A stretch of DNA of 17,235 nt, taken from CAYNYM01 sp049366815. GTDB taxonomy: Bacteria; Desulfobacterota; DSM-4660; Desulfatiglandales; HGW-15. The notes under the pieces were generated by a model. The model worked only from the letters and a program-made list of their open reading frames with translations. It was not told where the DNA came from and ran no database searches. The translations under genes were made by a program, and so were the position numbers. Shown here piece after piece: positions 1-5,953 of this stretch. The DNA lies in the NCBI GenBank assembly GCA_049366815.1, contig JBMNCO010000086.1, forward strand, positions 1-17,235, read 5' to 3'. Each line of letters begins with the position of its first letter. Positions within the stretch are counted from its first letter, which is position 1.

Positions 1-194
1 TCGCCGAAATGGGCGTCATCACGCCCCCGGTGGGCGTCAACGTCTTCGTCATCAAGGGGATCGCGCCCGACGTCCCCCTTCACATCATCTTCAAGGGCAT
101 CTTCCCTTTTCTGGGGGCGCTGATCATCATGACGATCCTGATCATGTTCTTCCCTCAGATCGCCACCTTTTTACCCAGCATGGTCAGCTATTAG
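1..194 (+). CDS. TRAP transporter large permease (DctM-like), 3' end only
   Basis: This is the C-terminal end of a gene that begins before the window; its frame runs from base 3 and stops with TAG at 192-194. The visible residues contain AEMGVITPPVGVNVFVIKG, which matches the conserved last-loop motif of DctM/SiaM large permeases (E-[IM]-G-x-I-T-P-P-V-G-x-N). One hydrophobic helix and a short tail follow, as is usual at the end of this family. DctM is the membrane channel subunit of TRAP carriers, which import organic acids with sodium or proton gradients and a periplasmic binding protein. The partner DctQ and DctP genes would lie upstream, outside the window. The substrate cannot be read from this fragment. 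Confidence 0.9.
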   Translation, partial: AEMGVITPPVGVNVFVIKGIAPDVPLHIIFKGIFPFLGALIIMTILIMFFPQIATFLPSMVSY

Positions 195-229
195 GGCCAA
201 ACGGGATTCCAGGGGATTGTCCTCATCCT

Positions 230-283
230 GTGCCGTTCATGACAAGTCCTCAAGGGTGAACAGGACTCATCACGGCACTTTTT
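230..283 (+). terminator. Probable intrinsic terminator after the TRAP operon
   Basis: An outer stem pairs GTGCCGT (230-236) with ACGGCAC (272-278), and an inner stem pairs AGTCCT (245-250) with AGGACT (262-267). The outer right arm is followed directly by TTTTT (279-283). The location, between the permease stop and the MFS start, fits a terminator. The loops are long and branched, so efficiency is uncertain. Confidence 0.5.
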
Positions 284-301
284 AAAAGCTCCGGGGAGAA
301 G

Positions 302-1594
302 ATGGATACCAACGCCGTTCAACCCAGGCGTGTGTACTATGGTTGGGTCATCGTTGGCGTGGGCCTGATTTCCATGGCCTTCTGGCTGGGGATACGATCA
401 AGCTTTTCCGTGTTCTATGTGGCGCTCTTGGAAGAATTCCCCTGGGGCCGGGCGGAGTCGGCAGGGGTTCAGTCCATGGCCCTAATCACCTATACAATCC
501 TTGCACCTCTGGCCGGAGGGCTTATAGACCGGTTCGGCCCGCGCCGCATCATCGTCCCTGGAGTCCTGATACTCGCCTTGGGACTGGTCTGTTGCGCAAC
601 CATAGACAGCCTCCTCAAATTCTATCTCCTCTACGGTATCTTTATGGGGGCCGGTATCACGGCCATCGGCATCGTTTCCTACTCCGCTATCCTGGCCCAC
701 TGGTTCGAGAGAAAACGGGGCTTGGCGAGCGGGATCGCCGTGTCCGGGATGGGCCTTGGGACTTTCGTCCTGGTCCCCTTATCACAGCACTTCATCTCCA
801 TGTGGGGATGGCGTATGACTTTCGTCATCACGGGTGCCCTGGTTATCATCATCCTGCTGCCCCTCAACGCCTTATTCCTGAGGCACAAGCCGGAGGAACT
901 GGGTCTGTCTCCCGACGGTCGGACCGGGCTGACCACAGAGCGGCATACTCACCCACATCCCTTGAGAGAACCGGGAACGAGAAACGAATGGACCATTCAG
1001 GAGGCCTTACGTTCCGGGCGATTCTGGGCGCTGTTCACCTTTTCTTTCTTCTCCATCGTCGGGATCTATCTTGTCCTCGTCCACAATGTCAAGTTCATGG
1101 TCGATCAAGGCATCCCCAAGATGACGGCTGCATTTTTCTTTGCCATGGTCGGCGTGATTTCCTCGATCTTCCGCGTCTTTTGGGGCTGGCTCTCCGACCG
1201 GATAGGCCGTGAGATCACCTTCACCATAGGGATATCCTGCGGTTGCATCGGCGTCCTCTGTCTGCTCCTCATCGAGGTGACCGGCAGGATCGGATTTGCT
1301 TACGGCTTCTCCCTCTTGTTCGGCATGGGATGGGGAGTAACCGCGCCCATGTATATGGCCGTTTCCGCCGACCTCTTCAAGGGGAAGATCTTCGGTCTGA
1401 TATATGGTATGGTGGAGGCCGGAATCGGACTGGCCGGCGCCATCGGCGCCTGGATCGCCGGATTCATTTTTGACCGGACACAGAGCTACTTTTGGGCCTT
1501 TGTCCTTGTCATCGTTGTTTTGCTCATCTCATCTGTCTTCATCTGGCTCGCCGCTCCCCGCAAAACCCGCATCCGGTATGCTTACGGTCTGTAA
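302..1594 (+). CDS. MFS transporter, OFA/monocarboxylate-carrier-like
   Basis: This is a 430-residue major facilitator protein of the inner membrane. It has about twelve hydrophobic segments in two halves, separated by a polar loop at about residues 195-240 that is rich in His, Arg and Thr. The cytoplasmic loop after TM2 has the MFS signature GGLIDRFGPRR (72-82), and the matching loop in the second half has GWLSDRIGRE (295-304). The N-terminal YYGWVIVGVG is typical of the oxalate:formate antiporter and MCT-like branch, whose members usually carry monocarboxylates or dicarboxylates. The ATG at 302 follows a GGGGAGA ribosome binding site. It sits alone between a terminator-like structure and a long gap, next to a TRAP system, so organic-acid uptake is a reasonable guess. 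The substrate is not determined. Confidence 0.88.
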   Translation: MDTNAVQPRRVYYGWVIVGVGLISMAFWLGIRSSFSVFYVALLEEFPWGRAESAGVQSMALITYTILAPLAGGLIDRFGPRRIIVPGVLILALGLVCCATIDSLLKFYLLYGIFMGAGITAIGIVSYSAILAHWFERKRGLASGIAVSGMGLGTFVLVPLSQHFISMWGWRMTFVITGALVIIILLPLNALFLRHKPEELGLSPDGRTGLTTERHTHPHPLREPGTRNEWTIQEALRSGRFWALFTFSFFSIVGIYLVLVHNVKFMVDQGIPKMTAAFFFAMVGVISSIFRVFWGWLSDRIGREITFTIGISCGCIGVLCLLLIEVTGRIGFAYGFSLLFGMGWGVTAPMYMAVSADLFKGKIFGLIYGMVEAGIGLAGAIGAWIAGFIFDRTQSYFWAFVLVIVVLLISSVFIWLAAPRKTRIRYAYGL

Positions 1595-2040
1595 CATGTG
1601 GTTGCTCAGAAAAGGCACAATTACTCTGGGCTGAAAGAGAGGAATTGCATCCTCTCTTTGCCGTTCAATCACACAATTGCCCCGTCAAAACGGATGGTTT
1701 CTGATCAGGGTTCACTTCCAGGCGGGGGACGAGCTTTTCCTGCTGATCTCGAACCCAAAACCTGATAAAATATGAATGTCGCGTCCAGAAAATCATGATT
1801 TCCGGGTGGAGCGGTCTGCTGTCCGCATTCCGCGCTCAGCCTCATGCGTTGTTTTGACCTGTCGTTTTCCTGATATCCGGTCGCTGACGGCTGTTCGCAC
1901 GAATCCGGGAATGCCCATTTCCGAATGAGCACAAGACAGGCTCTTGCAAGGCCTTTCACGGTGCCGATTTTTGAAGCCGTCTTTTTTGATTTATTGTGAG
2001 AAAGTGAAACCTCAAGCAACAGGAGAAAGGAGGGATTCAT
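1595..2040 (+). other. Non-coding stretch between the MFS and GYD genes
   Basis: I see no supported gene in these 446 bases. A perfect 10-bp inverted repeat lies near the left end and is listed separately. The right end carries the ribosome binding site of the GYD gene (AGGAGAAAGGAGGG, ending about seven bases before the ATG). No convincing sigma70 promoter was found, although AT-rich sequence at about 1965-2000 could hold one. Confidence 0.6.
1634..1659 (+). terminator. Perfect hairpin 40 bases after the MFS gene
   Basis: AAAGAGAGGA (1634-1643) and TCCTCTCTTT (1650-1659) form a perfect 10-bp stem with a 6-base loop. The arm ends in TTT but no longer U-tract follows, so it is a weak intrinsic terminator or a 3' stabilising hairpin for the MFS message. 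Confidence 0.45.
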
Positions 2041-2334
2041 ATGCCTATTTTTCTGATGTTTGGCAAGTACACAACCCAAGCGATGAAGGAAATCAGTGCC
2101 GCAAGAACGAAAAAGGCCGTGGCCCTGGTCGAGGCTCACGGCGGGAAGGTCATATCCATGTATGCCGTGATGGGGGAACATGACCTCGTTTTTACAATGG
2201 AATTTCCAGACGCGGATCAAGCCTTTGCGACCTCTGTGGAATTGAGAAAACTGACGGGCATCACCTTCACAACTTCCCCGGTTGTAAATGTGGAAGAATT
2301 CGACAAATTGATGGGGAAAGCAGAGGAGATTTGA
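2041..2334 (+). CDS. GYD-domain protein (dimeric alpha/beta barrel)
   Basis: This is a 97-residue soluble protein that fills the usual length of the stand-alone GYD family (PF08734). The pattern is strand MPIFLMFGKYTTQ, a helix with KKAVALVEAHGGKV, strand ISMYAVMGEHDLVFTMEF, a helix with ADQAFATSVELRK, and strand ITFTTSPVVNVEEFDKLM. The name-giving G-x-Y-D turn appears here as GEHDLV (45-50), so the aromatic residue is replaced. The ATG at 2041 has a strong AGGAGG-type site. Family members form ferredoxin-like dimers and have no established biochemical role, and I cannot assign one. Nothing links it to its neighbours: the gene before it is far away, and the next ones are on the other strand. 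Confidence 0.85.
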   Translation: MPIFLMFGKYTTQAMKEISAARTKKAVALVEAHGGKVISMYAVMGEHDLVFTMEFPDADQAFATSVELRKLTGITFTTSPVVNVEEFDKLMGKAEEI

Positions 2335-2382
2335 AGAGCGGAGGCCGGGATTTTCCCGGAGCCGGCGCCTGTCGGCCCGGAA

Positions 2383-2574
2383 TCAGGACAAAACATCACG
2401 GGCCGATCCCTTTTCAGTCATGGCGCACAGGTCTCTAGGAAGCCCGGCACCCTCCCTGATGACCGCCGGGGCATTTTTGATTTCGTGAGGGCCGGGACCA
2501 GACATTTTCTCGAAACATTTCGTTCCTGCCTCACGGATAATGTCCCGGTCCAAGTCCAGGGCATCCTCCTCCAT
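2383..2574 (-). CDS. Possible small hypothetical protein, 63 residues
   Basis: A minus-strand ORF begins with ATG at 2574 and reads MEEDALDLDRDIIREAGTKC at its start; its tail is charged and has no membrane segment. It contains two cysteines, one in the GTKCFEKM region and one in LCAMTEKG. A GAGG about eleven bases upstream could be a weak ribosome binding site. It follows the histidine kinase in the same direction, about 270 bases downstream as written, or about 115 if the scaffold gap is collapsed. I do not recognise the family. It may be a real small protein, a decayed remnant or chance. The acidic, non-repetitive composition mildly favours real coding. Confidence 0.3.
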   Translation of the reverse strand: MEEDALDLDRDIIREAGTKCFEKMSGPGPHEIKNAPAVIREGAGLPRDLCAMTEKGSARDVLS

Positions 2575-2751
2575 TTCAATTCAAACCTCTATTTTTNNNN
2601 NNNNNNNNNNNNNNNNNNNNNNNNNNNNNNNNNNNNNNNNNNNNNNNNNNNNNNNNNNNNNNNNNNNNNNNNNNNNNNNNNNNNNNNNNNNNNNNNGTCC
2701 CGGTCCAAGTCCAGGGCATCCTCCTCCATTTCAATTCAAACCTCTATTTTT
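2542..2751. repeat. 55-base exact direct repeat on both sides of the N gap
   Basis: Bases 2542-2596 and 2697-2751 are identical over all 55 positions, from GTCCCGGTCC to CCTCTATTTTT, and each copy abuts the gap. A repeat that ends exactly at the gap on both sides is what overlapping contig ends give. It is therefore most likely one sequence written twice and not a biological repeat. Confidence 0.9.
2597..2696. other. Scaffold gap of exactly 100 N
   Basis: The run of 100 N is a conventional placeholder length. Given the identical 55-base flanks, the real gap is probably negative: the contigs overlap and no sequence is missing. Confidence 0.95.
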
Positions 2752-2846
2752 GTAAAACCTTAGGCTTTCGAAAATTACCCCATTACGGAGGGACCATGGT
2801 CCAAATTGCCGGGCTCTTTCAAACGGCTAAACTCATACCTATTTTT

Positions 2847-4562
2847 TCATTTTTTTCCCCAATGAAGGGGCAATTGGATCGTAAAACATGTTCCCCTTGG
2901 TTCCCGACTCCCGACACTGATCATGCCCCCGATTTCCTGAACAAGACCAAAGGTGATGGACAGGCCAAGGCCTGTTCCATACTTCTTCGTCTCAGTGGAG
3001 TAAAAGGGCTCAAAGATGCGCCTTAGATCAGCGGCCGGGATGCCGCAGCCGTCGTCCGCAAAACTCACCGAAACCGATTGTCCTCCCTCCCGCTTGATCA
3101 CGATGTCCAGATGACCCCCATCACTCATGGCACCGAAGGCATTATTGATCACGTTGAGGAAGATCTCCTGCAGCCTTCCCCTGTCGCTTTTGATGTCTGG
3201 GACGTCGTCTTCAACCCGCACGGAAACGGCGATGTTTCGGTATTGAGCCTCCTTTCTTAAAAAGCCAAGGACTTCCTGGACGACCTCTTCAAGTTTTAGA
3301 GAACTGACGGCCACACCCTCATGTCGCATAAAGTTCAGAAGCCGCCTTGTGATCGTGGCACAGCGCTCCACCGAGGCGATAACGGAGTCCACAAGCCCCA
3401 GGAGTTTTTCATCGGCTGCGCCTTTTTTTTCGAGTGTAAAGATATCCCTGATCAAACCGGCCTTCTCATTGATGATGGCGAGGGGGTTATTGATCTCGTG
3501 TGCTATGCCTGCGGCCAACTTTCCGATGGTCGCCATCTTGTTGGCGTACTCTACCTCGTGGAGGGCCGCCACTCTTCTTCTGTCGGCCAGGTAGATCATA
3601 TTCAAGAGGAAGGTTGCGGCGCCCAGGATCACAAAGATAATGACCGCCGTGCCTCCTATCAGGAATCCCGGCAGTTCCGTACGTATTCGTTGCCAGGACG
3701 GGATGAACGTCGACTTTTCCTTGACGGCCACAACGATGAAGGGGGTCTCGTCAATATAGGCATAGCCGATGATCAGGGGCCTGCCTTTCTGTGAGCGGTC
3801 TTCGAAGACCCCGGTCTTGATTGAATCCTCAGGGACCGCCTTGGAGACGACCACGAAATCCTTTCCCTCCGAATGGGAGGGTATCTGGAGAATGCCCCGG
3901 CGGTCGATAATAAAGGCGTCGTCCATTCCGCTCTCCTCATGGGAGATGAATTCGCTGAGTCTTTCCGCTTCAAGGGTTGCCCGAAGGACGTAATCCGACC
4001 CGTTTCCTGCTTCAGATTTTACGGCAATAACCAGGTAGGGAACTTCCGCGGCTCCCTGAAAAATATCGCTGATAGAGACGCCTTGCTCCAGGACTTCACG
4101 AAACCATTCCTCCCGGCTGTAATCCTTCCCCCCGAGGTCATGGGGACCCGCATAGGTCTTCAGGAGGCCGAGGGGATCGATTACCCCCAGGTCGGTGAAT
4201 CCACCGCCATAGGCCTTTCTCAGGTGATCAAGAATTACAGTGAGCCTTGCAGGGTCCTGCAGGTCCGGGAAGGCGTTGTCCTTCACGATAAAATTCAGGA
4301 CAGACCTTCTTTCTCCCAGGAAGGAGGAAATGTTCCTGCCGGCATTGGAGACGAATTGAGAGGTGCGCAGGACGGTCTCGGACGCCGACGCGATCTTTGT
4401 GACCCTGTAATCCAGGATCGCCAAGAATGCCAGGGGAATGAGGGCGACGACGGTCGTAAGGAGGGCGGTCAGTTTCCAGATCCGGCGAAAGTTGAAGAGT
4501 TGCGTGTGTGGACCTGCCGCGACATCTTCGTGATCCCAGAATTTGGGTTTCAGGCTTGCCAT
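2847..4562 (-). CDS. Membrane sensor histidine kinase with a Cache-like extracytoplasmic domain
   Basis: Numbering is from an upstream in-frame ATG at 4580 (577 residues). The ATG at 4562 (residue 7) is preferred because GGGAGAG lies nine bases before it, and the outer ATG has no such site. TM1 is at about 35-57 and TM2 at about 305-328. The roughly 245 residues between them look like a Cache-type periplasmic sensor. The H-box GIAHEINNPLAII gives His361 as the likely phosphorylation site. The ATPase domain has the N-box NVINNA (476-481), the G1 box DDGCGI (509-514), FEPFYSTE (523-530) and the G2 box GTGLGL (535-540), so it looks active. It ends with TGA at 2847-2849. The response regulator gene ends 54 bases upstream of this start, so the two form a likely operon and partner pair. 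The ligand is unknown; SulP linkage suggests an anion or the carrier itself. Confidence 0.92.
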   Translation of the reverse strand: MASLKPKFWDHEDVAAGPHTQLFNFRRIWKLTALLTTVVALIPLAFLAILDYRVTKIASASETVLRTSQFVSNAGRNISSFLGERRSVLNFIVKDNAFPDLQDPARLTVILDHLRKAYGGGFTDLGVIDPLGLLKTYAGPHDLGGKDYSREEWFREVLEQGVSISDIFQGAAEVPYLVIAVKSEAGNGSDYVLRATLEAERLSEFISHEESGMDDAFIIDRRGILQIPSHSEGKDFVVVSKAVPEDSIKTGVFEDRSQKGRPLIIGYAYIDETPFIVVAVKEKSTFIPSWQRIRTELPGFLIGGTAVIIFVILGAATFLLNMIYLADRRRVAALHEVEYANKMATIGKLAAGIAHEINNPLAIINEKAGLIRDIFTLEKKGAADEKLLGLVDSVIASVERCATITRRLLNFMRHEGVAVSSLKLEEVVQEVLGFLRKEAQYRNIAVSVRVEDDVPDIKSDRGRLQEIFLNVINNAFGAMSDGGHLDIVIKREGGQSVSVSFADDGCGIPAADLRRIFEPFYSTETKKYGTGLGLSITFGLVQEIGGMISVGSREPRGTCFTIQLPLHWGKK

Positions 4563-4616
4563 GCTGCACTTCTCTCCCATGGCTCAGGCATTTGAATGGC
4601 GGGTGACTGAAATCGG

Positions 4617-5852
4617 CTAGGGCTCTTTTTCCCCTGCCTCTTTTTTGAGACGGATCTTCTCGTTGGCCTTCTTGAGCATCTCGCTGAGCACATCGATATT
4701 GACAGGTTTTTGGAGGTATGCGAATGCCCCAAGTTCCATGCAGATCGACCTGTCGGCCTCGGAGCCGTGACCCGTGAGGATGATGACCTCGATTTCAGGA
4801 TTTGTCTCCTTTACGCGACGCAACACCTCGATGCCGTCAATTCCAGGCATCTTGAGATCGAGAATCATAACCTCCGGTTCATCTTCTTTGACCATATTGA
4901 GCGCGGATTCAGCATCATAGGCTACCGCGGAACCCATGTCGCGCATGAGCAAGCGCTCGGACAGGGTCTGGACGAATTCCCGCTCGTCGTCTACAAGGAG
5001 GACCTTGGAAGGCAATTCAAAACTGCATTTGCGGTAGACATCCGTCCGGTAATATCCCTTGCCTACCTTGGTCGTTGTAGACCTGACACCGGGGACCTTG
5101 CTCGCAATCTCCTTGAGTTCCTCCTCCAGCCGGCTCAACATCAGGACATGCTTGTTAATCGTAAGCGTCACTGAACCATTCTTGACCTCGACGCGGACAT
5201 GATGTCCTGCCTCGGCCAGGGCGACTTCCACCGCGGCGGCCACACGGAAATCCTCCAACGCAGTGTCGAAACTTTCTGTGGACTTGAGCACCTCGGCTGT
5301 GGCGTGCTCCTTGATCAGGGCCGCGGCATCCTTCACCGTGGTTTTATGCATGGGAATGACCATGTCGTAGAGAGAGGCGTCCCAAGGGTCTGTCTTATCG
5401 AAAAGGGTTTTGATCCAGACAGCCCGCTCTTCGTCCTGTCGTCGTATTTGTTTCAAGGCCTCCTTCTCGGAGAGGCCCTGATCTCGTGCGGCAACCATGA
5501 TCCTGAATTTGATGTCCGCAATAAGGCATACCCGGAGGACATGGCTCACTTCCCTTGGTATGAGATGTCCCGTGAACCCGACGATCAGGAGATGATCCTC
5601 CATCATGACCTCGGACATGGCGGATCTGAGATGTGCAATGGAGCGCTCTTTTTCATGGGTAAACTTGTTGAAGACCGAGGTCTTCGAAGAAAAGGCACGG
5701 CCCACTTTGGCTTCGTCCATACCGGAAGCCTTACTCGCCTCGGCCACAATATTCCGATCCATGATCAGCCTGTAGCCCAAGCCGGTAAGGAGTAGTGTCA
5801 CGACGGCTTCTTCCTCGCAAAAGGTGCCGCTGAACAGGGCTAGATTCGGCAT
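4617..5852 (-). CDS. Response regulator with cytidylate-kinase-like and BON domains before the receiver
   Basis: Numbering is from an ATG at 5858 (413 residues). The ATG at 5852 is better spaced from the GGGGGG at 5859-5864, because the outer ATG abuts that site. Residues 1-185 resemble the cytidylate-kinase-like family: LGYRLIMDRNIVAEA, GFTGHLIPREVSHVLRV (94-110) and GLSEKEALKQIRRQDEERA (128-146). The P-loop position reads FSGTFCEEEAVV, with no GxxxxGK[ST], so kinase activity is doubtful. Residues 200-268 match a BON domain (VEVKNGSVTLTINK, then VPGVRSTTTKV). Residues 285-400 form a CheY-like receiver with D290/D291, phospho-acceptor D334 (MILDLKMPG), T362 and K384. There is no DNA-binding output domain. 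The gene lies between SulP and the histidine kinase on the same strand. The receiver is secure. How the N-terminal half acts is unknown; it may bind a ligand or protein. Confidence 0.9.
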   Translation of the reverse strand: MPNLALFSGTFCEEEAVVTLLLTGLGYRLIMDRNIVAEASKASGMDEAKVGRAFSSKTSVFNKFTHEKERSIAHLRSAMSEVMMEDHLLIVGFTGHLIPREVSHVLRVCLIADIKFRIMVAARDQGLSEKEALKQIRRQDEERAVWIKTLFDKTDPWDASLYDMVIPMHKTTVKDAAALIKEHATAEVLKSTESFDTALEDFRVAAAVEVALAEAGHHVRVEVKNGSVTLTINKHVLMLSRLEEELKEIASKVPGVRSTTTKVGKGYYRTDVYRKCSFELPSKVLLVDDEREFVQTLSERLLMRDMGSAVAYDAESALNMVKEDEPEVMILDLKMPGIDGIEVLRRVKETNPEIEVIILTGHGSEADRSICMELGAFAYLQKPVNIDVLSEMLKKANEKIRLKKEAGEKEP

Positions 5853-5953
5853 TTGCATCCCCCCTTTACATGAGATGGTCAGGGCCTTTGATTCACAAAT
5901 TCAATGGTGACAGCCGGCCGAAATGCGTCACGATATGCCTACGGCTCAAAGCA

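Larger units (their letters stand above)
2335..2846. other. Convergent intergenic stretch holding a scaffold gap
   Basis: The region lies between the plus-strand GYD gene and the minus-strand histidine kinase. It contains a small GC hairpin just after the GYD stop (CCGGG 2345-2349 with CCCGG 2355-2359), a possible short minus-strand ORF, the N gap, and a 12-base perfect palindrome GGACCATGGTCC (2791-2802). No other gene is supported. Confidence 0.6.

Noticed and set aside
343..1212. Open frame of 289 codons inside the MFS gene
   Set aside because: It is rich in Arg, Pro and His, as expected for a shifted frame of a membrane protein, and overlaps a well-supported transporter.
1705..2220. Minus-strand frame of 171 codons overlapping the GYD gene
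   Set aside because: It overlaps a well-supported gene in antisense, and the part outside it shows no protein-like conservation that I can recognise.
2485..2763. Plus-strand frames running through the N gap
   Set aside because: They are open only because Ns give no stop codons, and the same peptide appears on both sides from the duplicated 55 bases.
3873..4595. Open frame of 240 codons opposite the histidine kinase
   Set aside because: It is the antisense of the kinase sensor region, with no ribosome binding site or known motif.
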